The position numbers and the translations under genes were made by a program. The notes beneath the pieces are model-generated. The model did no database searches. It was not told where the DNA came from and was given only the letters and a program-made list of their open reading frames with translations. This document shows, in pieces, positions 25,276-34,440 of a DNA stretch of 64,000 bases (position 1 is the stretch's first letter; each line of letters begins with the position of its first letter). The stretch comes from Kribbella solani (GTDB lineage: Bacteria; Actinomycetota; Actinomycetes; Propionibacteriales; Kribbellaceae), in the NCBI RefSeq assembly GCF_014205295.1, contig NZ_JACHNF010000001.1, forward strand, positions 4,588,001 through 4,652,000. The letters are read 5' to 3'.

Positions 25276-27338
25276 CCGCAGCGAAGTCCCCAGGCCTGGT
25301 CGGCACCCGAGTCGCCGTGGATGTCGGCGGTACGTTCATCGATCTCATTCAGTACGACCCACTGACCGGGCAGGTGGCGGTCGAGAAGCAGCCGTCGAAT
25401 CCGGATACGCTCGCGGACGAGGTCCTCGCGGGTCTGCGCCGGCTTCCGGTGTCCACTGCTGACGTCGCGCTCCTGATCCACGGCTCGACGGTCGCGGTCA
25501 ACACGATCGTGCAGGAGTCCGGCGCCCGGGTAGGCGTCGTCACGACACGCGGGTTCCGCGATGTCACCGAGATCGGCAGCGGCGCGCGGCTCGAGATGCT
25601 GAACTGGGTCTACCAGCCGCCGCGCCCCCTGGTGCCCAGGCACTTGCGCCTCGAAGTCGACGAGCGGATGGACGCGGACGGCGTCGAGATCCAGCCACTG
25701 TCACAAGACCAGTTGCTCCAAGCCGTCGACCAGTTGGTCGACGAGGGCGTCGAGGCTGTCGCCGTGTGCTTCCTGCACTCGTACCGCAACCCGGTACACG
25801 AACAGGAGGCAGCGACGGCGATCTCGGAACGCTACCCCGACCTCCGCGTCACCATCTCTTCGGACATCTCGGGTGAGTGGAACGAGCTCAACCGGTTCTC
25901 GACCGCAATCCTCAACGCCTACGTCCAGCCGCGGTTCGGCAGCTACATCACCGAGCTGCTCGGCAAGCTACGAGCAGAGGACTACGAGAACCGCCTGCCT
26001 GTCATGCAGTCGAACGGTGGGGTCATCGACGCCGCCCGCGCGGCGGAGCTGCCGATCCGGACAGTTCAGTCGGGCCCTGCCGGCGGGGTGATCGGTGCCG
26101 GCCTGATCGCGCGGTCACTCGGCCTCACGGACGTGATCTGCGGAGACGTCGGTGGCACTACGTACGACGTAGCCGTCATCCGGGACGGTGCCGCCGAGGA
26201 GCGGTCGATGATGGTCCTGAACGGGCGACCGGTCCTGTCGGCGTCGATCGACATCGAGTCGATCGGGTCCGGCGGCGGGTCGATCGCATGGCTCGATCCC
26301 GCGGGAGCCCTTCGGGTCGGCCCGGAGAGCGCCGGCGCCAGACCCGGCCCGGTGAGTTTCGGCCTCGGTGGAACGGTGCCGACCGTGACAGATGCTCAGG
26401 TCGTGCTCGGATGGCTCGACCCGGACTCCTACCTCGGCGAGCGGATGCGCCTCGACGCGGAGGGCGCGCGGGCCGCCATCGATCGTGACATCGCCAGTCC
26501 GCTGGGCATCACCGTCGAGGACGCCGCTGCCGGGATCCTGACGATGGCAGTGTCGAAGATGGCCGACGCCATCCGCCGCGTGACCATCGAGCGGGGCGTG
26601 GACCCGCGCGACTTCACGATGCTCTCCTACGGCGGTGGCGGCGGACTCTTCGCGGCAGCGGTCGCCGAGCAGGCTCAGTGTCCTCGGGTCGTCGTGCCGC
26701 TGAACCCCGCGGTCTTCTCCGCCTGGGGTCTGCTCTCCGCCGATTTCCGTGAGGACAAGTCGAAGACGATCGCGGCCGCGCTCGAGGAGGCGGTGGCCGG
26801 CGACTTCGTTGCCTCCGTCACCGAACTCGAGGCGGACTGTACGGCCGTACTGACCGCGCTTGGGCTCGCTGACTCCGAGGTGGCGGCGCGGTCAAGGGCC
26901 GACCTGCGTTTCGCCGGTCAGGAACACACCGTGACCGTCGAGATCGACCCGGCCTGGACCGAGTCCGACCTGATCCGCGAGCTCAGCGCGCGGTTCAGTG
27001 CCCGTCACAAGCTGCTTTACGGGCACGCCGACGACGGTGCGGCCGTGGAGCTCGTGACGCTGCGAACGACAGCGATCGCGCACAACCCCAGGCCCCGACG
27101 GTCGTTGGTGCAGCCGCAAGGCGCGATGGCGCCCGTACGGCACCAGAGCGTGGTCTTCGCCAAGGACCGTGGTGCCGAGCAGGTCCCGGTCTACGCCCGG
27201 GCTGACCTGAACCCCGCCGAGCCCGTTCCGGGCCCGGCGATCATCACCGAGTGGAACACCACGATCCTGGTACCGCCCACCTGGACCGCGGTCGTCCTCG
27301 AACACGGCGAACTGTCGTTGGAGAAGGAGTCAGTGTGA
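25272..27338 (+). CDS. hyuA: Hydantoinase/oxoprolinase family protein, HyuA subunit
   Basis: The 688-residue subunit has an ASKHA-type ATPase fold: VAVDVGGTFIDLIQYD at the N-terminus, PVMQSNGGVIDAARAAELPIRTVQSGPAGG, ICGDVGGTTYDVAVI in the middle and YGGGGGLFAAAVAEQ further on. With HyuB it makes ATP-dependent hydrolases of cyclic imides or amides (5-oxoproline, N-methylhydantoin) or acetone-carboxylase-like enzymes. Overlapping start and stop codons couple it to the transporter upstream and HyuB downstream. The M20 carbamoyl hydrolase at 33082 would be a logical next step if the product is an N-carbamoyl amino acid. Confidence 0.88.
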   Translation: MTAAKSPGLVGTRVAVDVGGTFIDLIQYDPLTGQVAVEKQPSNPDTLADEVLAGLRRLPVSTADVALLIHGSTVAVNTIVQESGARVGVVTTRGFRDVTEIGSGARLEMLNWVYQPPRPLVPRHLRLEVDERMDADGVEIQPLSQDQLLQAVDQLVDEGVEAVAVCFLHSYRNPVHEQEAATAISERYPDLRVTISSDISGEWNELNRFSTAILNAYVQPRFGSYITELLGKLRAEDYENRLPVMQSNGGVIDAARAAELPIRTVQSGPAGGVIGAGLIARSLGLTDVICGDVGGTTYDVAVIRDGAAEERSMMVLNGRPVLSASIDIESIGSGGGSIAWLDPAGALRVGPESAGARPGPVSFGLGGTVPTVTDAQVVLGWLDPDSYLGERMRLDAEGARAAIDRDIASPLGITVEDAAAGILTMAVSKMADAIRRVTIERGVDPRDFTMLSYGGGGGLFAAAVAEQAQCPRVVVPLNPAVFSAWGLLSADFREDKSKTIAAALEEAVAGDFVASVTELEADCTAVLTALGLADSEVAARSRADLRFAGQEHTVTVEIDPAWTESDLIRELSARFSARHKLLYGHADDGAAVELVTLRTTAIAHNPRPRRSLVQPQGAMAPVRHQSVVFAKDRGAEQVPVYARADLNPAEPVPGPAIITEWNTTILVPPTWTAVVLEHGELSLEKESV

Positions 27339-28993
27339 GCATCGACAAGGTGACAGCGGAGGTCATCCGCAACGGACTCGCGGCCGCAGGGGACGCCATG
27401 TTCGTCACGATCGAGCAGACCGCTCGCAGCCCCCTGCTGTACGCGTCGCACGACTTCGCCGCCGGGATCGTATCGGCTGCCGGCGAGCTTTGGGGCAGTG
27501 CTCCGGGGGTGGGGAACTTCATCAGCGCGCTGTCGGACACCATCAAGAGCGGAATCCGGGAGATCGGCCTTGCGTCGATGGGCGAGGGCGACGTGTTCGT
27601 CGTCAACGATCCGTACGAGACCGGGACGCACATCTCGGACACCTCCATCTACGCTCCGGTCTTCTTCCAGGGCGAGCTCGTCGGGTTCTCCATCGTGACC
27701 GCGCACTGGTCCGACATCGGCGGCAAGACGCCGTCGGGTTGGTGCGCGGACTCGACGAGCGTGTACCAAGAGGGCCTTTGTTTCAGCCATCAGCGGATCG
27801 TCCGGGCCGGCGAACGCGACGCCGACTGGTTGCGGTTCGTCGCGGCCAACGTCCGGTTCCCGGAGACCGTACTCGCGGATCTCGACGCCCAGTTCGCAGC
27901 CTGCCACCAGGGCGCCGTCCGCCTACGGGCCTTGTGTGAGCGCTACGGTGCCGACCTGGTCCGGCAGTCCATGGACTATGTGATCGAACGCAGCCGGGAG
28001 TCGATCCGCGCCCGGGTGGCGGCGCTTCCCGACGGCATCTACGCGGAGTCGCTGCAACTCGACCATGATGGCGTGGATCCGGACTCGGCGCCGGTCGTGA
28101 GCGTTCAGGTCACGATCGCGGGAGACTCGCTGGCGGTGTCGTTCGACGGTTCGTCCCCCGCGACCAAGGGCCCGATCAACAACCCTGGTGCCCAGCACGA
28201 CACGTTCTGCGCATTGAAAGGATTGCTTGCGCCGGAGGAACTCGACAACGAAGGCTACCGCCAAGCCTTCGACCTCCGGATCGAGCCCGGACTGATCGTC
28301 AGTCCGCTGCGTCCGGCCGCGGTGGATTCCTATGGGTACGTCGGCATCGCCGTGATCGAGCTGGTGATCCGTGCGATGGCCGGCGCCCTGCCGGGGAAGA
28401 CTCCGGCAGCCGGGTTCCAGATCTACAGCGGTCAACTGAGCCGCGCCGACCCGAGCCACGGCTCGACGTTCTCGATGAACGACTTGTGCCCTGGTGGAGC
28501 TGGTGCGCGACCGGACGGAGACGGCCCTCAACTCGTTTTCGTCGGGAACGGCGATACGCCGGTGACGCCGGTCGAGGTCATCGAGGCGACGTACCCGGTG
28601 AGGTGTCAACGTGCGGAGCTCATGCCCGAGTTGGCCGGGCACGGAAAATGGCGGGGAGGGGCGGGTACGCGTCGTGACTACGTGATCCTGGAAGAAGGGA
28701 TTTCGCTGGACGTGAGCAACCAGAACGTCGAGCACACGCTCGCCCAAGGCGTACACGGAGGTGGCGACGGCCTGCCGAGCCGCACCGTGATCAACCCGAC
28801 GACGCCGGACGAAGTCGTCATCCCCGACCGGATCCACATCGAATCCTTGAAAGTCGGCGACGTCATCAGCAGTCAACGCGGCGGAGGCGGCGGCTACGGA
28901 GACCCGAAGGACCGCGACCGCGACCGGATTGCCGACGACATCAAGCAGGGGTACCTGACTCCCGAGGTCGCACGAGACGTGTACGGCTACTAG
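27335..28993 (+). CDS. hyuB: Hydantoinase/oxoprolinase family protein, HyuB subunit
   Basis: The 552-residue HyuB-type subunit has SPLLYASHDFAAGIVSAAGEL, the conserved VNDPYETGTHISDTSIYAPVF block, FDGSSPATKGPINNPGAQ and the C-terminal GGGGGYGDP. It forms the catalytic half of the ATP-dependent amidohydrolase with HyuA. Start is GTG 27335 overlapping the HyuA stop (GTGA) and following AAGGAG. It is the last gene of the operon. The 15-bp hairpin 43 bp downstream is the terminator. Confidence 0.88.
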   Translation: MSIDKVTAEVIRNGLAAAGDAMFVTIEQTARSPLLYASHDFAAGIVSAAGELWGSAPGVGNFISALSDTIKSGIREIGLASMGEGDVFVVNDPYETGTHISDTSIYAPVFFQGELVGFSIVTAHWSDIGGKTPSGWCADSTSVYQEGLCFSHQRIVRAGERDADWLRFVAANVRFPETVLADLDAQFAACHQGAVRLRALCERYGADLVRQSMDYVIERSRESIRARVAALPDGIYAESLQLDHDGVDPDSAPVVSVQVTIAGDSLAVSFDGSSPATKGPINNPGAQHDTFCALKGLLAPEELDNEGYRQAFDLRIEPGLIVSPLRPAAVDSYGYVGIAVIELVIRAMAGALPGKTPAAGFQIYSGQLSRADPSHGSTFSMNDLCPGGAGARPDGDGPQLVFVGNGDTPVTPVEVIEATYPVRCQRAELMPELAGHGKWRGGAGTRRDYVILEEGISLDVSNQNVEHTLAQGVHGGGDGLPSRTVINPTTPDEVVIPDRIHIESLKVGDVISSQRGGGGGYGDPKDRDRDRIADDIKQGYLTPEVARDVYGY

Positions 28994-29036
28994 CGCGGGT
29001 CGCGGAACTGCCGACTGTTCCGCACAACGTGATGTC

Positions 29037-29086
29037 CGATTGCCGCCGGCGAGATCCCCTTGTGGAGACCACGCCGGCGGCAATCG
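29037..29086. terminator. Bidirectional terminator between hyuB and the CtlX-like gene
   Basis: Perfect 15-bp arms (29037-29051 and 29072-29086) with a 20-base loop lie between convergent operons. A second hairpin with 9-bp arms (29101-29109/29118-29126) and the 20-base perfect palindrome at 29123-29142 follow and run into the end of the opposing gene. Confidence 0.78.
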
Positions 29087-29108
29087 TGTGAGGCGATTGA
29101 TGCCCGGC

Positions 29109-30068
29109 TCAACACCCAGCCGGGCAGGGCGCGCCCTGCCCAACCATCGCACCGCGGGCGGGAAGATGGATCGTCGCGATCATGCAGCGCACGGAGCCAC
29201 CCGCCAGCTCGACAGTCGGGACGGAGATGGGCATCAGTTCGAGGTAGCGCTCGAGATGGCGACGCTGGTGCGCCGTGAGTGTCTTGACGGCGCGGGCGGA
29301 GATGACCAGGTAGCGGCCCGCTCGGCCCGTCAACTCGATCGTGTTCCCCGCGAATTCGTCCAGCTGGGCGCCGCCGAGCGCGACGATGTCCCGACCGGAC
29401 GCCTCCAATGAGGTCCGTACGGCCCGCCGCTCGCCGGCATCGGCGATCGACTCCAAGGCGACGAGGGCTACGTCGGTTCCGACCGACATCATCACGTTCG
29501 TGTGGTAGATCGGAGTTCCGCGCAGGTCCTGGGTCGAGAACAGGATCGGCCGGTAGCCGAGGTCACGACACACCATCTCAACCGCTCGATCGTGCGAGCG
29601 GAAGGACCGCGCGACGTAGGCCGTGCGCTGGGGATGATCCAGCACCATCGACCCGGTGCCCTCGAGGAACAGTCCGTCGTCCTCCAGCACCGAATAGTCG
29701 TGCACCACGTTCACCCGGAACTCGGTGCGCAGCGCGGCCAGGACGTCGAGCCGGCGTTCCGTCCGCCGGCTTGGTGAGTACATCGGATAGAGCGCGATTC
29801 TTCCGTCCGGATGAGTGGAGAACCAGTTGTTGGGGAAGACACTGTCCGGCCGGTCGGTCTCGTGATCGTCGAACAGGTGGACGGTGACACCGACCTCCCG
29901 GAGCTGCTCGGCCATCCGGGTCACTTCGGCATACGCCTTGGTGGCGAGGCCGGCCGAGGGCTCGATCGGTTCGCGGGGCTGGAAGAGGTTGTCGGCAATC
30001 GTTGCTGGGTTCGGGGTGAACTTCGTTGGGCGAACCATCACTACGGCGTGGGGGGCCTGGATACTCAT
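29109..30068 (-). CDS. ctlX: CtlX-like amidinotransferase-family citrulline hydrolase
   Basis: The 319-residue pentein-fold protein has the CtlX hallmark strings VMVRPTKFTPNPATIADNLFQ and VFPNNWFSTHPDGRIALYPM, plus the catalytic set Glu (LFLEGTGSMVLD), His (IYHTNVMMSVG) and Cys (GGSVRCMIATI). Characterised relatives act as citrulline ureidases that give ornithine. That fits its place before ornithine cyclodeaminase and beside a DDAH-like enzyme that would make citrulline. AAGGA precedes the ATG. The last dozen residues overlap a terminator palindrome. Confidence 0.8.
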   Translation of the reverse strand: MSIQAPHAVVMVRPTKFTPNPATIADNLFQPREPIEPSAGLATKAYAEVTRMAEQLREVGVTVHLFDDHETDRPDSVFPNNWFSTHPDGRIALYPMYSPSRRTERRLDVLAALRTEFRVNVVHDYSVLEDDGLFLEGTGSMVLDHPQRTAYVARSFRSHDRAVEMVCRDLGYRPILFSTQDLRGTPIYHTNVMMSVGTDVALVALESIADAGERRAVRTSLEASGRDIVALGGAQLDEFAGNTIELTGRAGRYLVISARAVKTLTAHQRRHLERYLELMPISVPTVELAGGSVRCMIATIHLPARGAMVGQGAPCPAGC

Positions 30069-30085
30069 CGCGATCCTTCGACTGG

Positions 30086-31120
30086 TCAGCCGACCGCGGC
30101 ATTGGAGCGTGCCACGAGAGCAAACAGGTTCTTGGGGTCCGCTGGGTTCGCGATGAGGTCGGCGGTCGTCGCGTACGCCGTCCCCGAAACCGATTCGGCG
30201 AGGTAGCGCAAGGCCGCGAAGTCCTCGATCGCGAATCCGACCGAGTCGAAGACCGTCACGGACGACCGGTCACGGCGGCCGGGACTTCGGCCGCTGAGCA
30301 CCTCCCACAGTTCCGTGACCGGGAAGTCGGCCGCCTGTCGCTGGATCTCACCTTCGATCCGCGTCTGCGGCGTGTACTCGACGAACACGTCGGCTTCGGA
30401 AACGATCCCCGGATCGAGTTCCGTCTTGCCCGGGCAGTCGCCGCCGACCGCGTTGACGTGCACGCCGGCCTGCACCGACGCCCCGCGCAGGACGACGGCA
30501 TTCGCCTTGTCCGCGGTACACGTGGTGATGATGTCGGCGCCGGCGCAGGCGTCGTCGGCGCTGCCGGCGCGATGCACGGTGAAGCCAAGCTCGAGGGCGT
30601 TCGCCTCCAGCTTGTCCATTGCCCGGTCGTCGACGTCCCAAATGCGCAGTTCGTTGATCCCGAGTACGGCGCGGAACCCAAGTGCCTGGAACTCTGCCTG
30701 CGAACCGCAGCCGATCATCGCCATCACCGACGAGTCGGGGCGGGCCAGCGCCCGAGCGGCGAGCGCCGATGTCGCCGCCGTGCGGAGCGCGGTCAGGATG
30801 GTCATCTCGGCCAGCAGGGTGGGGTATCCGTTGCTGACATCAGCGAGCATGCCCAGCGCGGTGACGGTCTGGAATCCGCGTTCGGGGTTCTTGGGGTGAC
30901 CGTTGACGTACTTGAACGCATAGGTGCGCCCGTCGCTGATCGGCATCAGTTCGACCACACCATTCGCCGAGTGACTGGCGACGCGCGCGGTCTTGTCGAA
31001 TTCGCGCCAGCGCAGGAACTCCGTCTCGATGGCGTCAGTCAGCTCCCGAAGGATCCGTTCGACGCCGCGGTCGGTGACCCATCGGGTCAGGTGTGCCACA
31101 TCTACGTACGGAACGCTCAT
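30086..31120 (-). CDS. Ornithine cyclodeaminase family protein
   Basis: The 344-residue NAD-dependent mu-crystallin/OCD-family protein has FKYVNGHPKNPERGFQTVTALGMLADVSNGYP near the substrate site, TALRTAATSALAARAL, and the nucleotide-binding MAMIGCGSQAEFQALGF. The likely reaction is ornithine to proline plus ammonia, linking citrulline/arginine breakdown to PutA. ATG 31120 overlaps the ddaH-like stop (ATGA). A longer frame running to 31294 lies inside that gene and is rejected. Confidence 0.85.
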   Translation of the reverse strand: MSVPYVDVAHLTRWVTDRGVERILRELTDAIETEFLRWREFDKTARVASHSANGVVELMPISDGRTYAFKYVNGHPKNPERGFQTVTALGMLADVSNGYPTLLAEMTILTALRTAATSALAARALARPDSSVMAMIGCGSQAEFQALGFRAVLGINELRIWDVDDRAMDKLEANALELGFTVHRAGSADDACAGADIITTCTADKANAVVLRGASVQAGVHVNAVGGDCPGKTELDPGIVSEADVFVEYTPQTRIEGEIQRQAADFPVTELWEVLSGRSPGRRDRSSVTVFDSVGFAIEDFAALRYLAESVSGTAYATTADLIANPADPKNLFALVARSNAAVG

Positions 31121-31947
31121 GAGCGCAGCTCCAGGGTGCAGCACTTGACGCTGCCGCCGGACTTGAGGAGTTCGCTCATGTCGGTCGTGATCGGATGGAA
31201 ACCGGCCGCCTCGAGCTGCTTCGTCAGACCCGGAGCGCGATCGGACATCACGACGTTGCGGCCGTCGGACATCGCGTTGAGCCCGAAGCCACAAGCGTCT
31301 TCTTCGGTGGCCCGGATCGCGCCGGGGAACAGCTGCTCGATGACTGCCACGGCGGCCTGCGAGAACGCGCCCGGATAGTACGCCACGGTCCGCTCGTCCA
31401 GAACGGACATGGCGGTGTCCAGGTGATAGAAGCGAGGGTCGACAAGCTCGAGCGTGATGACGGGTACGTCGAAGAACTCGCGGAGTTCTTGATGCGACGC
31501 GCGTGCGGTTCGCGGGCCGACTCCGGCCAGCATCAGGCGACCGACGGTGAGCACGTCGCCCTCACCTTCGTTCCGCGTGGCGGCGATCGAAGCGGGCCGG
31601 AAGCCGGCCTCGCGGAACCAGCCGAGGAAGCCTTCACTCTCCGGCTGTCGCTCCGGGTGGGTGAAGTTGGAGACGAGGGCGCGCCCGTTGTGGACCACTC
31701 CGGCATTGGCGGTGAAGACCATGTCGGGCAGCCCGGGCAGTGCCGCCATCACGTCCACCCGATGGCCGAGTTCCTCGTAGATCTGGCGCAGGCGCTCCCA
31801 CTGACGGTTCGCCAGACCGTGATCGACCGCGACGTCGACATTCATCCATGGGTTGATTTCGTACCTGACGGTGAAGTGTTCCGGCGGGCACATCAGCAGG
31901 TGCCGTTTGGTAGCGACGCGCGCGGCTGCGGTAGCGGTGGTCGTCAT
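31117..31947 (-). CDS. Dimethylargininase-like amidinohydrolase (DDAH family)
   Basis: The 276-residue pentein-fold hydrolase carries MCPPEHFTVRYEINPWMN, DMVFTANAGVV, the catalytic His in FYHLDTAMSVLD and the nucleophile Cys in GGSVKCCTLELR. DDAH enzymes hydrolyse methylated arginine to citrulline plus methylamine. Some relatives act on arginine or other guanidino compounds, so substrate is inferred. It lies in a tight operon with ornithine cyclodeaminase, CtlX, a diaminopropionate lyase and an M20 hydrolase. Confidence 0.8.
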   Translation of the reverse strand: MTTTATAAARVATKRHLLMCPPEHFTVRYEINPWMNVDVAVDHGLANRQWERLRQIYEELGHRVDVMAALPGLPDMVFTANAGVVHNGRALVSNFTHPERQPESEGFLGWFREAGFRPASIAATRNEGEGDVLTVGRLMLAGVGPRTARASHQELREFFDVPVITLELVDPRFYHLDTAMSVLDERTVAYYPGAFSQAAVAVIEQLFPGAIRATEEDACGFGLNAMSDGRNVVMSDRAPGLTKQLEAAGFHPITTDMSELLKSGGSVKCCTLELRS

Positions 31948-31951
31948 GATC

Positions 31952-33085
31952 TCAATCCTTCAAGTTGGTGGTCAGCGGAACGCCAAGGTCGATCTGAATG
32001 CCCTCTGTGCTGACAAGGACGGCACGGGTGGTGGGGCCGAGTCCGACGGCCTGCGCTCCCCCGGACAGGCCTGCGGCGGCCTGAAGCCCGGCCAGAGCCG
32101 CCGCGCCGCACGGTCCGACCGACAGGCCATGCTGCTGGAGGACTCCGAGCGCGGCCATGGTCTCGGCATCGCTCACGCCGATCCCGGCATCGAGGCCGCG
32201 CTCGATGACAGGCCACGCCGTGGACGACACCGTGCCGCAATTGAGGCCGGCCATGACGGTCGGCGCCGCGGTGTCGACCGACACGGGCTTGCCGGCCCCG
32301 AGCGAAGCAGTGACACATGCGGCGGTCGCCGGTTCGACGGCGAGGATCGCCGTTCGTCCGTCGCGCCCGGAGGCTCGGTAGTGCTCGATCGCGGCCTGCA
32401 GGAGTGAGCCGACGCCGGTCGGTACGACGACCAGGCCAGGGCTTGTACCGAGTTGTACGTCGATCTCCGCGAACAAGGTCGAGTACCCGGCGACGATCCA
32501 GCGAGGCACTTCCTCATAACCGGTCCACGCCGTGTCCTGGATCAACAGCTCCGCGTCGGTGCACGACTCGTTGGCGATCCGTACGGCCTCGTCGTACACC
32601 TGGCCGGTCTCGACGACCTGGGCACCTTCGTCTCCGATCGCCCGCAGCGTCCCGGCCGGCAGACCGGCCGGGACGTAGATGCGGGCGGTCAGGCCGAGAA
32701 GCCTGGCGATGTGGGCGAGAGCACGGCCGTGGTTGCCGTCCGTCGCGGTCACCACCGTCAGCGGTGCCGGTCGGGTCAGCAGTGCCGTAGTCGCGGAGAG
32801 TTCGGCGAACGTCCGGGCCGGCGGCCGGCCCGCCCGGGCGCTGACCGCCAGGTTGGTCGCCCACGACGCGCCGAGGACCTTGAAGGCCGGCAGGCCGAAG
32901 CGGTCTGACTCGTCCTTGATCCACACCTGTTCCGCACCGAGGGACTCGGCAAGCGCGGGCACCGCGACCAGCGGCGTGGGCGAGTAGCCCGGGATGCTTT
33001 GGTGGAACTCCAGCGCTGGTGCGGCCAACGTTGGTGCAGCCCACGAACCTGCCATCGGGTTGGTGGCCCAGGGGCGCCGGCTCAC
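31952..33085 (-). CDS. Diaminopropionate ammonia-lyase-like PLP enzyme
   Basis: The 377-residue fold-type-II PLP enzyme carries FHQSIPGYSPTPLVAVPALAESLGAEQVWIKDESDRFGLPAFKVLG, where the Lys in FKVLG is the Schiff-base residue, together with VTATDGNHGRALAH and VVVPTGVGSLLQAAI. The PGYxPTPL/KDES/GLxAFKxLG combination is the DpaL (YgeX) type, which splits 2,3-diaminopropionate to pyruvate and ammonia. Threonine-dehydratase-like activity is an alternative. Its ATG overlaps the M20 hydrolase stop. Confidence 0.82.
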   Translation of the reverse strand: MSRRPWATNPMAGSWAAPTLAAPALEFHQSIPGYSPTPLVAVPALAESLGAEQVWIKDESDRFGLPAFKVLGASWATNLAVSARAGRPPARTFAELSATTALLTRPAPLTVVTATDGNHGRALAHIARLLGLTARIYVPAGLPAGTLRAIGDEGAQVVETGQVYDEAVRIANESCTDAELLIQDTAWTGYEEVPRWIVAGYSTLFAEIDVQLGTSPGLVVVPTGVGSLLQAAIEHYRASGRDGRTAILAVEPATAACVTASLGAGKPVSVDTAAPTVMAGLNCGTVSSTAWPVIERGLDAGIGVSDAETMAALGVLQQHGLSVGPCGAAALAGLQAAAGLSGGAQAVGLGPTTRAVLVSTEGIQIDLGVPLTTNLKD

Positions 33086-34341
33086 TCGGCGGCCAGACGG
33101 AGGACGGTGTTGGCCAGGACGGTGATCCCCGCGGCGCAGTCCTCGGGCGTGGAGTACTCCCGCGGGTTGTGACTGATGCCGTCGTACTGACCGCGGACGA
33201 AGATCATCGCGGTCGGCGTGATCGCGGCCATTTCCTGAGCGTCGTGTCCCGCGCCCGAGATCAACCGCATCGTCGGGATGTCCAGGCTGCCGGCGGTCGC
33301 GGCGATCGCGTCCTGTACCCGCTCGCTGAACGGCACGGCCGCGGTCTTGGCCATCCGCTTGGTCTCGACCCGAAGCACCGGCAAGGTCTCGAGGTACGTC
33401 GCGAGGTCGGCTTCGGCCTGGGTCATCAGCGCATCGTCGGGGTTACGCAGATCGACGGTCAGCTCGGCGCGGTCAGGGACGACGCTCGGGATGCCCGGGA
33501 AGGTCTGCAGGTGGCCGACGGTGGCACGCAGCTGCCCGTACTCGCCGGAGTCGACCATCTCGCGCAGCCGAACCACGAGCTGCGCGGCAGCGAGGCCGGC
33601 GTCGACGCGCAACTCGGTCGGGGTGGTGCCGGCGTGCGCGGCCCGGCCATGCAGGGTGATCTTCTGCCAGGAGATGGACTGCACCCCGGTGACGACCCCG
33701 ATCGCATAACCCTGGTCGGCCAGCACCGGGCCCTGCTCGATGTGGCACTCGACGTACGCGTGCGGCGGGTCCAGGCGAGCCGGACGGTCGCCCTTGAAAC
33801 CGATCCGGACCAGTTCGTCGCCGAGCCGCAGTCCGGCGGCGTCGACCAGTTCGTAGGCGTAGTCGAGTGTGAGGCGGCCGGCGGCAACGGCCGAACCAAG
33901 CATGTCGGTGCCGAAACGAACGCCCTCCTCCTCTGTCCACGCGGCGATCACCAGCGGACGGCGGGTGGTGAGGCCGGCGTCGTTGAGCGAGCGCACGACT
34001 TCCAGCGCACCGAGCACTCCGAGGCAGCCGTCGAACGCACCGGCGGTGGCGACGCTGTCGATGTGGGAGCCGGCGATCACCGGCGCGAGATCCGGCTCGA
34101 GCCCTTCGCGACGCCCGAAGATCGTGCCCAGCTCGTCGATCGTGACCTCGAGGCCGGCGTCCTTCATCCACCCGATGACGAGCTGCCGGCCGGCCGCGTC
34201 CTCGTCGGTCAGCGACTGCCGGTCGACGCCGACGAGCCCGGTCGCCGTGTCGTCGTACGCGCCGATCCGCGCCAGCTCCATCAGCGCGGACCAGAGGCGG
34301 TCGGAATCGATGGACAGGTGCGTGCTGCTCGTCATCGTCAC
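33082..34341 (-). CDS. M20-family N-carbamoyl-L-amino acid/allantoate amidohydrolase
   Basis: The 419-residue binuclear metallohydrolase has VIAGSHIDSVATAGAFDG (His/Asp ligands), AAWTEEEGVRFG (Glu ligands), HIEQGPVL and the C-terminal GISHNPREYS His. This matches HyuC/AmaB, which releases the amino acid, CO2 and ammonia from N-carbamoyl amino acids, and related allantoate amidohydrolases. The start is GTG 34341, seven bases after AGGAG; an ATG six bases later is possible. It is the first gene of the minus-strand operon and is divergent from a LysR regulator. Confidence 0.85.
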   Translation of the reverse strand: MTMTSSTHLSIDSDRLWSALMELARIGAYDDTATGLVGVDRQSLTDEDAAGRQLVIGWMKDAGLEVTIDELGTIFGRREGLEPDLAPVIAGSHIDSVATAGAFDGCLGVLGALEVVRSLNDAGLTTRRPLVIAAWTEEEGVRFGTDMLGSAVAAGRLTLDYAYELVDAAGLRLGDELVRIGFKGDRPARLDPPHAYVECHIEQGPVLADQGYAIGVVTGVQSISWQKITLHGRAAHAGTTPTELRVDAGLAAAQLVVRLREMVDSGEYGQLRATVGHLQTFPGIPSVVPDRAELTVDLRNPDDALMTQAEADLATYLETLPVLRVETKRMAKTAAVPFSERVQDAIAATAGSLDIPTMRLISGAGHDAQEMAAITPTAMIFVRGQYDGISHNPREYSTPEDCAAGITVLANTVLRLAAE

Positions 34342-34428
34342 AGGGCTTCTCCTCGATCGGTTGACGCCACGCTACGGGCGGCGACCGATGACGTCGATAC
34401 GATGGTTGACAGCAGTACACATGGAGAA

Positions 34429-34440
34429 GATTCATGAATC
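34429..34440. promoter_or_regulatory. Perfect palindrome covering the LysR start codon
   Basis: GATTCATGAATC is a 12-base perfect palindrome containing the ATG at 34434, in the 92-bp gap between the divergent M20 hydrolase and LysR genes. It could be the autoregulatory site of the LysR protein. Confidence 0.3.
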
